Positions 44,878 through 55,958 of a DNA stretch of 64,000 bases are shown piece after piece; the stretch's first letter is position 1; every line of letters begins with the position of its first letter. The stretch is from Ascaphus truei (Eukaryota; Chordata; Amphibia; Anura; Ascaphidae). A model generated the notes under the pieces. It saw nothing but the letters and a program-made list of their open reading frames with translations. It was not told the origin of the DNA and made no database searches. The stretch lies in contig WSYH01002501.1 of NCBI GenBank assembly GCA_036426205.1, positions 1 to 64,000 of the forward strand. Reading direction: 5' to 3'. A program made the position numbers and the translations under genes.

Positions 44878-46436
44878 TCCCTCTATACACTACAAACTCC
44901 TCCATCCTGGCCCACACCCAACATCACCATACACCCTGGACTACTCAAAAGCCTTTCACTATCTACTGAATGTTGGTGGAGAACTCTAAAAACCAGCACA
45001 CCAACCACTGCTCACTCTAATGGCAAACACCACAAATTTACAACTTGCAAACAACTATCCAAATTTCTGCTCATAGTATTACTCTCTTTACCAGGTGATA
45101 TTGAACCTAACCCAGGTCCTCCCATTTCAAATCTGTCCCATGCCCCTGAGAATTCCACCTTTAAATTCCAAAAAGGGCTATCTGTCGCCCATATAAATAT
45201 TCGGAGCCTGCTGCCCAAACTGGACGAACTAAGGGCATGGTGTCTTATGCATAATCCCAAAGCCATCGTTCTTACAGAAACATGGCTAACCCATAAAACC
45301 CCTGATGCAAATATCGCCATTCAGGGATACTCCATTTTTAGGAGAGATAGGTCAAAGAGAGGAGGAGGGGTGTTATTTTATATTGCAGACACATTACAAT
45401 TTACACTGTTAAATTGCCCCCCAAGCCCACGCTCTTTTGAAATTCTAGTTGGCAAAATCTGCCTCCCCTTTTCTAAGCCCATCTTGCTCGCTGGCATCTA
45501 CCGCCCCCTAAAGCCCCTCTACAATCCCTGACTGATATCACCCAGTTTATTGGCTCCATTTCCTCTCTGAACGAGAAGAGTGAGCTGCTAGTTCTTGGGG
45601 ATTTCAACTTCAACTGGCTTGACCCTAAAAACCATAAAATCCAGATACAACTCAAGTCACTTAACCTATCACAACTCATTTCCCAACCCACACGGACAAA
45701 CCTGAAATCGCATAACCATTCCTTGCTAGACTGGATTCTCTCCTCAAACCCCAGCAGAATCCAATCCTCTGGCATCCTTCCTGACATTTTCAGTGACCAT
45801 GCAATAGTGTACTGTGTAAGGAAAATTAAAACGCCCCATTCAAGCCCTAAAGTTCTCCTCACTAGAACATTTAAAAACTTTAACCCACAACAGTTTCTGG
45901 ATGACCTTACCAACTGCCCATGGCACAGAATCGATTTAATTCCCGACCCTGATTCTGCGCTCAACTATTTCCAATCCGAGTTCTTAAAAGTCTACGATAC
46001 CCATGCTCCACTACGCAAAATAAGGGTAGGGGGGCCCATCTTCCATGGGTTACAACTGACCTTATTGCACTCTACCAGCTTAGGGATCCCTTGTGGAAAA
46101 GCTACAAAGTAACTGGCACTACCAAGGATCTCAATCACTACAGATGCCTGCGGAACATGTGCACAAGGCAAACAAGGCACGCAAAAGCACAATATTACTC
46201 TGACAATCTCCACCAAAATACATCAAACCCAGCTAATATCACTAAGGGGGATATTACTCTGACAAACCCCACTGACATTGCAAATGCATTCAATGATTAC
46301 TCTGTGGGGTGTGCCACTAACTTATTAGCGAAACGCAGCCCAAACAACAAACCTGAATCTCATCCTGGGAGTGCCCACATAGCCCCACCCCTTCCCAACA
46401 CTGTAACTGTTTTATTCGCCCATAACATATATTATC
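44878..46436 (+). pseudogene. 2A LINE ORF: leader, 2A motif, APE endonuclease
   Basis: The frame open from 44878 runs through KFLLIVLLSLPGDIEPNPGP into the endonuclease: AHINIRSLLPK, VLTETWLTH with the catalytic Glu, and RSKRGGGVLFYI. A frameshift near 45510 leads to LLVLGDFNFNWLDP, SLLDWILSSNP and FSDHAIVYC, so all APE motifs (N, E, DxN, DH) are kept. A second shift near 46095 leads to DLNHYRCLRNMCTRQ, typical of the linker before RT. RT is absent. An open frame at 44486-44989 in another phase lies upstream and could hold part of an N-terminal ORF, which I do not recognise. Confidence 0.8.
45094..45120 (+). other. Intact 2A-like peptide motif GDIEPNPGP
   Basis: Fits the D-[VI]-E-x-N-P-G-P consensus of 2A/CHYSEL sequences, at which ribosomes skip one peptide bond (between Gly and the last Pro). 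It follows a hydrophobic, Leu-rich stretch. APE-type LINEs of several animals are known to carry such motifs at the N-terminus of pol. Activity here is predicted, not shown. Confidence 0.85.
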
Positions 46437-46613
46437 TTTAACTCTGCATGCAATGTCTTGTATATAATGTATACCCTGCTCATTTATGTAACTGTATTTG
46501 TAACCATGTATTATTTGTCTTAACTCTGTGCCCAGGACATACTTGTAAACGAGAGGTAACTCTCAATGTATTACTTCCTGGTAAAATATTTTATAAATAA
46601 ATAAATAAACATG

Positions 46614-47196
46614 TATATGAGTTAGACTTTTGTCAAATAATGAATCCCCCCCCCCCCCCTCTGCCTCTTTGCAAATGTATTTAAGTACAGATGGCTGTTT
46701 GGATAAGGTGAATTAATTGCTAGCCGGTAAATGGCTGTGTGCGCATTGGAAACTCATGGGCCCTTATGCAATGAAATAAAAAGTCACATGTATGGCAGAT
46801 AGAGCATCATTAAATGTACGGTACCGTGATTCCCCGTATGCTGAATAGGGACAACAGACAATCACAATTCATGGAAATATTGATCAAGATACAGTAGAAG
46901 ACATCAGTAGCCAAAGGACGGAATGGAAACTCAAACAGCTCCATTCAGGGCATTGGCGGCTGAGCAAACTCTAACACCATTTACCTTAGTGACCTTCAAG
47001 TGAGATTTAGTGAAAGAGGCCAACAGAATCAGGGGTGGGATAGAAATGAAGGATGACATTTAACTGGACAGTTGCATGAAGCCTGCAGACAACTAAATGG
47101 CTATCGGGACGGGCTGGTCTCATTTCATATAAATCTAGGAGAATGTATATCCCCTTAACTCTCTTAATCACCACATGTTAGAATTAGATCATTATA
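46614..47196. other. No gene recognised
   Basis: A C-run at 46648-46660; otherwise featureless. Confidence 0.5.
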
Positions 47197-47198
47197 CA

Positions 47199-47683
47199 GG
47201 CAGTCCTTGGTTATCCGACACAATGTGTTACTCAAAATGGCGTTGTAAAGCGAAACGTTGTAAAGCGAAACACGTTTTCCCATAGGAACACTGTTTAAAT
47301 GAAAGGTTCCGTTCCTGAAGGCATTTTTAACACTAAAATACACCAAATATTTTATGCAGACAATAAGATATTCAGCACACACATAAATGGTATAGTGTAT
47401 ATACTGTATTATATATATATATAATATAACATAAGAAATAATATATTATATAGTATATATAATATTAATAGTATAATGTTATATATATACGCTCTTACGA
47501 CGCTTTGCAACGTTGTTTATGTGAGTGTATATAGATACACACACATACACACACGTTTGCAATCGTCGTAAGAGCGTTGAATAAGCCATTTTGGCGTTGT
47601 AAAAATTAATATAGGTATGCATTGCATAGCGTTGGATAAGCCATTCGTTGTAAAGCGAAGCGTTGTTTAACGAGGACAGCCTG
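47199..47683. mobile_element. Tigger/pogo-like MITE
   Basis: The left end is CAGGCAGTCCTTGGTTATCC and the right end is the inverse of CAGGCTGTCCTCGTT, flanked by TA on both sides. The ends and TA target resemble Tc1/mariner elements of the Tigger/pogo group. The interior carries short internal repeats (GTTGTAAAGCGAA) and an AT-rich microsatellite at 47400-47480. No transposase. Confidence 0.7.
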
Positions 47684-47685
47684 TA

Positions 47686-48289
47686 CTGTATTTCACATAC
47701 AGGTGCCAATGTACAAAGTAAAATAAAGCTTCCTTTTAAACACCAGTTTAGTAGCTGTAGTACTAGAGAGATGTACAACACGCTGCAAGAGTTCTTCTCA
47801 AGCACTGAAGGATTCATCTACCTTCTTCGTTTTTATGTGGTTATGCTTACAACTCAACACAGTGGTGATAGGAGATGTAACAATATTGGTGGGATGGAGG
47901 AGGGAAACGCTGCTTTGCCTGTCTCAGAAAATTCATGTGAGCATTCATTCAAAGCTCAGTACATTCAATGTTTGTTCCAGTACATTGCTGTTTTATGGCA
48001 TTGCGCTGCACTGCAATTAATATGCCTGATGCAAATTGAAAAGCAAAGACATAATCCATCCTTCTCCTTCACAGAGCATGAGATGCCGTTATTACTGCCA
48101 AGCTACACGGATACAAGGACCATTCTTTAAACTTGAATGCTCGTTAGCTTAAATCTGCACGTGCAAATGAGTTCTATATTCCAGCTAGTCCGTATGCTCC
48201 TGGAATTGCAGTACACCCAGTGGTTTAAGCGTGATACCTTTTGTTTATCCCCCTACTGTACAGTTTTATTTAAACTTACCTTATAGTAG
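47686..48289. other. No gene recognised
   Basis: Short overlapping open frames at 47.66-48.13 kb have no recognisable domain. Confidence 0.45.
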
Positions 48290-49431
48290 TTTAGCAGGTC
48301 TTTCCCCCTGGTCCCTCGCTTACCTCCGTTACAGCGGGATGGACCTTGGTGGAGATGTTGGGAACGTTGTGCAGGCGACTGCGTCGCCGGAGGTTCCTGG
48401 CGGCTCCCTTAGAAGGGTGCCGCCATCTTGGGAGTGAGCGTGCATGCACAAGGCTGGCGCATGCGCAGTAGTGCGAATGCAGTGGCGGCTATTACAGAAG
48501 AAGTGATGCAGGGGAACTACAAGCCCCACGATGCACTGGGGCTATATGTCACATGGACGCAGTTCAGCAAATAGGGCTCGAGGATTCCCTGCTCACAGAA
48601 TAGATACTTTTCGCGCGCTAGGAAGCACGCCAGTCGGAGCTGGGACAGGACAAGGGTAGGGTGTGCATGTGCAGGGTGCTGGTGACCCCTGCACTAGGCT
48701 AGAGACCCCCCCTTAGGCCCCAGCTAGGCCCGACTCCCCTCAGCTTATGGTTGCTGCAGGGACAGGCCCATAGATAGGGACACTGCCCCTGTAGCACCAG
48801 AGTGAGGGACAAAGCCAGGATGCGGCTGCATCCTGGCCTTAGGTGATATGGGACCAGATCATCCAGCTGCAATTCAGAGACATTCTACATGGTAGTACAC
48901 TCAACGCGGGACCCACCCACCATAGAGGTGGAGGCTACGCGACATCGCTGGATCAGTGGATCCTTATCACATTCCGCCATACAAGTGCACCAACTTACAC
49001 ACCAGTTCTTGTGGGCAGCCCTGACCTACACATTTGGGTGGGTTTGCTGCTTGTGGACACCAGGGTGGTTGGGTGCCCAAGGGCCCCTCAGTACTTTGGG
49101 GGACTATCTCACTAGGGGGGTCAAGGGGTTGGGGATTACCGCAAGGGTACGGTCGTGCATGACCAGGTGGTTATGTATTATATATATCTTATTCTGTGCA
49201 GTAAAACTGTTATACTTACTTAAGTGTGTTTTGTTGCATGGGCTTCCTGTAACAGGGTCATTCCACATAGTAGAATCCCGTACAGGTAGAGGTGCTATCG
49301 ATCATCGACTCAGGTACACCCCAGGTTCCCAGCAGTGGATGCTCAGGCCTCCTGTGAACCACAGGTATCGCACCACATACACACACACCGTAGACACACA
49401 TCTCCCCGGGGGTGGGGGAAAGTGTGCTACA
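48290..49431 (+). repeat. 5' LTR of long-LTR gypsy element
   Basis: Aligned with 53828-54991 over its full length with roughly a tenth divergence, indicating an old insertion. It lacks a 31-base segment present in the 3' LTR at about 54510-54542. Contains TATATATATC upstream of TTATTCTGTGCAGTAAAACT and ends GTGTGCTACA. Confidence 0.88.
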
Positions 49432-49452
49432 ATTGGAGGCGCTGCTGAGATC
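49432..49452 (+). promoter_or_regulatory. Putative primer binding site
   Basis: TTGGAGGCGCTGCTGAGATC lies directly after the 5' LTR. It begins with TGG as a complement to tRNA CCA ends should; I could not match it to a specific tRNA. Confidence 0.5.
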
Positions 49453-49568
49453 TCAGACCTGGGGTGCCAAACTCAGCAGTTAAATTAAAATCCATCAATT
49501 CATTATTGTGCTGGTGCCCTCAAGACAGGAGGTCCAAGCACCCCCGAGCCACGTGGTCGCCATAGGGA

Positions 49569-50407
49569 ATGTTCCCGCTCTCGTGGATCAAACAGATCCG
49601 GGATCAGTTAAGACGACACCCTGGGCTAAGTAATGCACAGATAAGGGGGCGAGAATTTGACACCACATTTCAGTGGAGCACAATATTATTAATGGCAGGT
49701 CAAGAAATATGCCAGGTAGATTCCCCACAGACTCTCCCTACCCCCGAGGCCCCGTCTGAAGGATACCCGCTCATATATCCTGAGTTAATAGAGATTCGGG
49801 AAATGTTCACCTCAGGACTATCCTCAGAGCCCCCCTCTCAAGCCGCAACATCCGCCTTCCCCCCTCTCACCGGGGGATGGCCGACTACTGTGCCAGTCTC
49901 CAGTACCCCCAACAGGGTAGACGTACCCCTAACCCAGGTAACCTTCACCCCAAGTGCTGCGCAAGGGCCCTCAGCTGGGCCGGGAGTCCTCCACAGTCAC
50001 CCACCCCTAGTCCAGAGGCTGGAAATTATGGTCGCTTATCAAGTGCCGGCTCTGCACTGGGAGTGAGCCTACCGCAAATAGTGGAGGCACTAACTATGTC
50101 CTCACAGTCACAGAATTACAGGAAGCTCAAGGCCTACGGCATAGTGCCCACGCCCTTGGGAAAAGAAGGGTTCGAGACCTGGAGAGAGCATGCTCTTCAC
50201 GTGATAGACAAGTGGTCTTGTTCTGTCAAGCGACAGAGGCTGGTTGAATGCCTCCGACCCCCGGCCGCTCAACTGGTACGGATGCACCAGGACAGTGAGG
50301 GAGACGTTACCGCTCAAGAGTTAGTGGAACTCTTAACCCAAACTTACACCAGCGAAGATGATGAGGACAAGCTCCTGGCTCAGTTCAAGGCTCTCCACCA
50401 ATATTAG
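49569..50407 (+). pseudogene. Gag of long-LTR gypsy element
   Basis: The N-terminal frame (49569 onward) starts MFPLSWIKQIRDQLRRHPGL and becomes Pro/Thr/Ser-rich. A frameshift near 49980 moves to the capsid frame: LKAYGIVPTPLGKEGFETWR, then RQRLVECLRPPAAQLVRMHQ and LLTQTYTSEDDEDKLLAQFK, ending at a stop (TAG) after LHQY; capsid-like sequence (SSAFVRRLQLSLWTLL) goes on past it. The layout resembles Ty3/gypsy capsids of the kind that gave rise to the PNMA genes; this comparison is from memory. Confidence 0.7.
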
Positions 50408-50836
50408 GGAGAAGAATCGTCCGCATTCGTCCGCAGGCTCCAACTATCCCTGTGGACACTGCTCTCTAAGAAAATAATTTCGGCCGCAGTGGTTGACCAG
50501 TACCGGTTTTTAACAACTACTGAAGGGATCACTACCTTCCCACCGAGTATCCCCTCTGATGCAGGCTGCACCTGCCACCAACGTACCCCCTAGTTACATG
50601 GACTTCATGCGGCACGTCAGGAAGCACGAAGTTCAGCTACACTTCCATGCCCCTAAAAAGACCAAAGAACCCCTCAAGGGTGAGTCCAAGGGGGCATAAG
50701 GTCAAGGAGGCAAAGGTCAAGGAGATCTACAGCACTAAAGAGGATCCTCCTCCCAAGTCACCGACAGCCAAGTCCAGAACATCCGTGAGAGCATCCCTTA
50801 CCTATAAAGACTGAAGGGGACCTCCGTAATGTTTTC

Positions 50837-50878
50837 TGCTACCATTGTGACCAGTAGCGTCACCTATCACGGACTTGC
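50837..50878 (+). other. Zinc knuckle with nonsense codon
   Basis: CYHCDQ, then TAG, then RHLSRTC: the spacing is exactly CX2CX4HX4C with a stop at one linker position. Identifies the nucleocapsid. Confidence 0.75.
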
Positions 50879-51029
50879 CCAGAAAAAAAAAAATTCCCCA
50901 CTAGAAATGCCCATCCTAACGTAATGACCTGCGGGGTTCAGATGGCCGACACCCCTGCCGCACCTGCCGCAACCCCTCCCGAACCAAGCCCCAATGATGG
51001 AACCCCACCATTGGACGCTTAGTCGGGTG

Positions 51030-51362
51030 GGACCTGCCGCCATCATACGCATCGTCGTGGACGGTGTCTGTTCGTCGGCATTGCTGGACACCGGATAACA
51101 AGTGACCATTGTGTACAGAGGATTCTACAATCAACATCTCCAACACCACCCTTTGCAGATGGCGGAGCACATGAAACTAAGGGGCCTCAGCAATGAGGAT
51201 TGCCCCATTTACGGGGTAGTGAAGGTTCGGATGGAGATACCGCAACTAAATACAGACAAATCGCACCTCATGGACGTGGAGGCGCTGATATGCCCTGAAC
51301 CCCAAGAGCAGCCAAGTTCCCCGATCATACTGGGAACTAACACCGATGTAGGTGGGCAGTGA
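51030..51362 (+). pseudogene. Aspartic protease of long-LTR gypsy element
   Basis: IRIVVDGVCSSALLDTG has the catalytic Asp (DTG at 51087-51095), directly followed by a TAA (51096-51098). The frame goes on with QVTIVYRGFY, PIYGVVKVRMEIP and PIILGTNTD, the typical C-terminal protease motif. The start of the region is not defined by an ATG. Confidence 0.75.
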
Positions 51363-51852
51363 TCTGGGCCTACTGTACCTGAGAGGAGCAGGCGAGTTGC
51401 CTCTGGATATGCTAGCCATTCATCCCATCTTGCTGGAAGAATGTTGCAAGATATCCATACAAGACCGACAAGGAGATCTCTTCAACCTACAAGCTGGGTT
51501 AACAGAGATTCCACCAGGGGGAGTGAAGCGTATGGTTGCACTGTGCTGCTACCCTGACCGAGACGAGGCCCTGGAGAGTACGCCCGAGGAAGACACACTG
51601 CGAGGCTGCAAGCTGGTGCCCGAATTGCGGGAATCTATCTCCAAGATTCCTGGAAGAATCAAAGTATTCATCCAAAAAATCTCCCCATATCCCATGGGCT
51701 TTGATCATGGCCAAAGATTGGGGCGAATATACCCCATCACCCCTGTGGAGATGATGCCTCAGGTGAATGCCCCTGCGGTGTCAGAGCAGCCAGCCGAGCT
51801 GTCATTCAACTCGGAGACTCGACCCTGCTGGCCGAATGGAAAGACCGACTAA
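51352..51852 (+). pseudogene. Protease-RT linker of long-LTR gypsy element
   Basis: An open frame shifted by one from the protease. DMLAIHPILLEECCKISIQD, KLVPELRESISKIPGRIKVF and the end FNSETRPCWPNGKTD. No catalytic motif; by position it is the connector before RT, which continues in the third frame from about 51767. Confidence 0.5.
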
Positions 51853-52995
51853 CGGCCAAGTTGAAAGAACGCAGTGTGTATTCTCCACAAGTGAGATGGA
51901 CGTGGGTTGCAGCCGAAACGCTCAACAGACCATCTGGCTAAGTGACGCAACCCCCTTCCGAGAACGTTCTCGTTGCATCGCCCCTCGGGATGGGGATGAT
52001 GTGAGAGACGTCTTACAAGAGATGGAGACAGCGGGAATTGTGACTGAATCCCGGAGTCCCTACGCCTGGCCCATCGTGGTGGTGAGAAAGAAGAATGAGT
52101 CGGTACGATTGTGTGTCGACTATAGGATGCTGAACAACCACACCGTACCCGACCAATACACTCTTCCAAGAATAGAGGAGATACTCAACGCGCTGAAGGG
52201 GAGCCAATGGTTCAATGTTCTGGACCTGAGATCCGGGTACTACCAGGTAACGATGAGTGCAGAAGACCAAGAAAAGACGGAGTTTGTATGTCCCCATGGC
52301 TTTTATCAATTTACTCGCATGCCCCAAGGCATCTGCGGGTCCCCCGCAACATTTCAGCGCCTAATAGAGGAAACCATCGGTGACATGAACCCCCGGGAAT
52401 GCTTGGTCTACCTGGATGTTATTATCGTCTTTGGTAAGACCTTGGAGGAGTATGAAGAACGGCTGCTTAAAGTGCTGGACCGTCTGGGTCAAGAAGGTCT
52501 GAAACTGTACCTTGACAAGTGCCCATTCTGCCACACCTCAGTTACCTATGTGGGACACATTGTGTCTGCCGATGGGATCGCCACTGATCCTGCCAAGATG
52601 GAAGCCGTAGTGAATTGTCCGCCACCCGAGAACGTCATGGAACTAAGTTCCTTCCTCGGCTACTATCAGAGTATTCAAGTAAGGCCAAGGCCCTCAACAA
52701 CCTCCTCAAAATATACCTAGAGGACACAGGACGGAAAGCCACCTCCGCCAGACAGCCGTTCGATGACAAATGGACAACCGGCTGTGAGAAGGCTTTCATT
52801 GGGTTGAAGAAAAGTCTAACAGAGGCACCTGTGCTCGCTTATGCTGACCCGGAACAGCCATACATCCTTCATGTGGACGCAAGCTTCAATGGCCTAGGGG
52901 CAGTCCTACAATAGAGATACCCGGAGGGACTCCGACCAGTGGCCTACGTCACTCGCAGTCTGACCCCCAGTGAGCAGAATTACCCCGTCCAAAAG
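51767..52995 (+). pseudogene. Reverse transcriptase and start of RNase H
   Basis: FRERSRCIAPRDGDDVRDVL, RLCVDYRMLNNHTVPDQYTL, VLDLRSGYYQVTMSAEDQEK, FYQFTRMPQGICGSPATFQR. The catalytic box reads YLDV (52409-52420) instead of YLDD, a single-base change (GAT to GTT) that removes a metal ligand. After GHIVSADGIATDP the frame shifts near 52660 to KAKALNNLLKIYLED; RNase H begins with ILHVDASFNGLGAVLQ and is cut after PVQKF. Unrelated sequence follows. Confidence 0.88.
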
Positions 52996-53335
52996 TTCAC
53001 AGCACACATACTCAATCACAACACACACTCATAAGTCATACACTTTCACCTGGGGGGGGGAGTACTAAACATGCTTCTGTGGGGAAACAGACAGGAGGAG
53101 GAGGAGGGGATGTCTGTGTGCAGAGAGAAGCCCCACCCCCACAGAAAGCCACAGCACAGAGAAGCCCTGGCCCCGCCACAAGCCACAGAGAAGCAGCAGC
53201 ACGGAGCTTCTTGGCCGCCCGTGCACAGCTCTGCCCGCCCCCAGGTTTTGCCGCACGCAGCCTGCGCCCCCCCCTAAATAATCTTGCGCTTACCCAAGGG
53301 GGCGCGCCCCCCAATTTGCGCACCGCTGCTGTAGA
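52996..53335. mobile_element. GC-rich insertion replacing RNase H end and integrase
   Basis: About 340 bp with no homology to the element. Its right end (CAATTTGCGCACCGCTGCTG) is the inverse of CAGCAGCGGTGCGCAAATTG, which resembles termini of hAT MITEs. I found no matching left terminus, so it may be a truncated MITE at a deletion junction. Confidence 0.4.
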
Positions 53336-53827
53336 GGATCGTATGGAAGGACCATCCCAAAGGGTGCCCCGAAGTCACAGAGCACCTCCCGGAGGAGCTA
53401 TGGGTAAAGGGCCCCGACAAACAACACCTACTAGGGTGGCTCCAATGAGTCAACCCCTGGATCCTAGAAGCACGTGCTTCATTCCTCAAATGGACTATTC
53501 AGAGACATTTATACTGAGCCTCAGAACTATATGTATTACTCCCCAGAGGGAGTATCTGAAGAATAACTCAGAAGGAGCCAAAGAGTTAGGCATCCTCCCA
53601 ATCAGGTGACCTATGAAACAATTGGGGCACCCCACTATGAGGCTCAGCAGTGGTCTCGGAGTAAGATACACTCCATCATCGTAATGTTTGCTCAAATGTA
53701 CAACTTAAAGTAAAGTTGATATGTGTTGTGACACCTGTACTGCATTTTTATTATATAATTTCTGTAATTATATTGTTTATGTTACGCTGTTTCCAAGCGA
53801 GGTCGATGGGTTTCACCAGGGGGAGAG
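53336..53827 (+). other. 3' internal region of long-LTR gypsy element
   Basis: Noncoding or badly decayed 3' sequence, ending in the purine-rich tract CACCAGGGGGAGAG immediately before the 3' LTR. Confidence 0.6.
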
Positions 53828-54991
53828 TATAGCAGGGTCTATCCCCTGGTCCCCTCGCTTACCTCTGTTACAGTGGTGGCGGTGTCAGGAAGATTGCTCA
53901 AGCGACTGCATCGTTGGAGGTTTCCACTGACTCCCCTAGTAGGGTGCCGCCATCTTGGGAGTGACCGCACATGCGTGAGGCTGGCACATATGCAGTAGTG
54001 CGAATGCAGTGGCGGCCATTTCAGAAGAAGTGATGCAGGGGAACTACAAGCTCCACGATGCATTGGGACTATATGTCACATAGACGCAATTCAGCCAATA
54101 GGGCTCGAGGATTCCCTGCTCACAGAATAGATACTTTTTGCGCGCTAGGAAGCACGCCAGTCGGACCTGGTACAGGACAAGGGTAGGGTGTGCGTGTGCA
54201 GGGTGTCAGTGACACCTGCACTAGGCTAGTGACCCCCCCCATTAAGCCCCAGCTAGGCCTGACTCCCCTCAGCTTGTGGTTGCTGCAGGGATAGGCCCAT
54301 AGATAGGGACACTGCCCCTGTAGCACCAGAGTGAGGGACAAAGCCAGGATGCAGCTGCATCCTGGCCTTAGGTGATTTGTAACCAGATTACCCAGCTGCA
54401 ATTCAGAGACATTCTACATGGTAGTACACTCAACACGGGACCCACCCACTATAGAGGCGGAGGCTACGCGACATCGCTGGATCAGTGGATCCTCATCACA
54501 TTCCACCATACCCGGGTGCAGAAGCGCCTGGGCAGCTACAACAAGTGCACCAATTTACACACTAGTTCTTGTGGGCAGCGCTGACCTACACATTTGAATG
54601 GGATTGCCGCTTGTGGACACCGGGGTGGTTGGGTGCCCAAGGGCCCCTCTACTTTGGGGACTATCTCACCAGGTGGGGTCAAGGTGTTGGTGATTACTGC
54701 GAGGGTACGGTCGTGCGTGACCATGTGGTTGTGTATTATATATATCTTATTCTGTGCATTAAAACTGTTATACTTACTCAAGTGTGTTTTGTTGCATGGG
54801 GTTCCTGTAACGGGGCCATTCCACATAGTAGAATCCCGTACAGGTGGAGGCACTACCGATAATCGACTCAGGTACACCCCAGGTTCCCAGCAGCGGATTC
54901 TCAGGCCTCCTGTGAGCCACAGGTATCGCACCACACACACACACACACCATAGCCACACATCTCCCAGGGGGTGGGGGAAAGTGCGATACA
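53828..54991 (+). repeat. 3' LTR of long-LTR gypsy element
   Basis: See the 5' LTR; starts TATAGCAGGGTC and ends GTGCGATACA. Retains the 31-base segment CCCGGGTGCAGAAGCGCCTG plus 11 bases that the 5' LTR lacks. Confidence 0.88.
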
Positions 54992-55046
54992 GTAACAAAG
55001 GAGGGATAGGGAGTAGGGGGTGTGATACCTTTTATTGGACCAACAA

Positions 55047-55116
55047 GTTACAAGCTTTCCAACCTCACACGGTCCTTCATAGAGTCCTACCCTGAGAGGT
55101 TGGAAAGCTTGTAACA
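55047..55116. repeat. Short palindrome, 20-bp arms
   Basis: ACAAGCTTTCCAACCTCA and its inverse TGAGAGGTTGGAAAGCTTGT around a 25-base loop, after GATACCTTTTATTGGACCAA. Resembles a dispersed vertebrate repeat. Confidence 0.7.
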
Positions 55117-55159
55117 AATCAACTACAAATTTGTTTGTAGAAATTCAACCCTTTCACCG

Positions 55160-55545
55160 TTGATTTTTTTTTTTTGTCATTTAAAAAGAAATCCTTTTAT
55201 GGCTGCACGAGAGTATTCTTGTGCTGTTCTGCCTTATATGACTAAATTCATGGAGGCTCAACGCAAGGTATCAAATGTAAGAAGCTTTTTGGAGCAAAAG
55301 ACCTTGACAGTTTGGTGCAAAAAGCCAAAGGAAAGAAATCACCTTTCTGCCCAGTTGTGCTCCAAAATTGCCTTGGTGCGTGTCTCCCCTTATGGATCAT
55401 GTGTGCAATGGACTCCTTATTAGGGGCTAGGAACACTGAATTACTGAAGAATAGACTTGTGATTGGAGTTGTGGCACCCGGAGTCGGAGGCACTATTTTG
55501 GGGAACTATTGCCGTGTGGCTTTGCCTAACGCTCGGTCTCCTTGA
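55160..55545 (+). pseudogene. Unrecognised coding-like fragment with one frameshift
   Basis: Frame 55160-55423 gives KRNPFMAAREYSCAVLPYMT and TKFMEAQRKVSNVRSFLEQK; after a likely 1-base loss near 55307 the frame 55312-55545 goes on with LVQKAKGKKSPFCPVVLQNC and RLVIGVVAPGVGGTILGNYC to a stop. The two parts have protein-like composition and join smoothly. A T-run precedes it. I do not recognise the family. It could be a fragment of a processed pseudogene or of a transposon protein. Confidence 0.4.
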
Positions 55546-55958
55546 AAAGATAATTTGTAGATATTGTGTAGAAAAAATATATACAGGAGAAAAGAAAAAA
55601 ACATGTGTGGTGCTCTGAAAAAAGCCAAGGAATTGTGTAAAACAAAAATAAAGTTCAATGAAGTAAAATGATGATTCCTGTAGTACAACCCCCTGAATAA
55701 CGAATTAGGGATTGCCAACCCATAAACACGTGGAACAACCGTATTGGTAATCACTACTCCATTATAATCCGACTAGTAGGCTAGGGTCCCCACAAGCAAT
55801 GCAGTAAGGGACCTCACAATAAAGTGTCCAGACATACAGTAAGATATTGGAATGGAGGATTTGCATGTGATGGTAAATAACTCACGGTGATATCCTCATG
55901 GCTATCCAGCCTTCTTCCACAGCAGGGGGTGTGCTTCCGTTTTATCTGAGGTAAGTAA
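55546..55958. other. No gene recognised
   Basis: AT-rich, nothing supported. It may be an outer part of the palindromic element that follows. Confidence 0.45.

Larger units (their letters stand above)
43560..46613 (+). mobile_element. LINE with 2A-like motif, RT deleted
   Basis: A non-LTR retrotransposon of the CR1/L2/Rex1 type with an apparent complete 5' region (repeated promoter-like segment), an ORF with hydrophobic leader, 2A-like motif and APE endonuclease, and a 3' end whose tail (GGACATACTTGTAAACGAGA, then ATTTTATAAATAAATAAA) differs from that of the LINE at 863. The reverse transcriptase is missing: the reading frame ends about 46436 and the 3' tail begins at once. It is thus a non-autonomous, internally deleted copy. 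Confidence 0.75.
48290..54991 (+). mobile_element. Ty3/gypsy retrotransposon with long LTRs, integrase lost
   Basis: A plus-strand element: 1142-bp 5' LTR, primer site, gag, zinc knuckle, protease, RT and part of RNase H. Unrelated GC-rich sequence follows at 52996-53335, then a 3' segment, a purine tract and a 1164-bp 3' LTR. The LTR termini are TATAGCA...TGCTACA-like (canonical TGTAGCA probably mutated). Integrase is absent. Flanking 5-mers do not match. This is a lineage separate from the other gypsy elements here by LTR length and protein sequence. Confidence 0.85.

Noticed and set aside
44486..44989. 167-codon frame as a separate ORF1 protein of the 2A LINE
   Set aside because: It may be real, but it shows no zinc finger, esterase or coiled-coil motif and lies in another phase than the 2A frame, so I do not annotate it as a gene.
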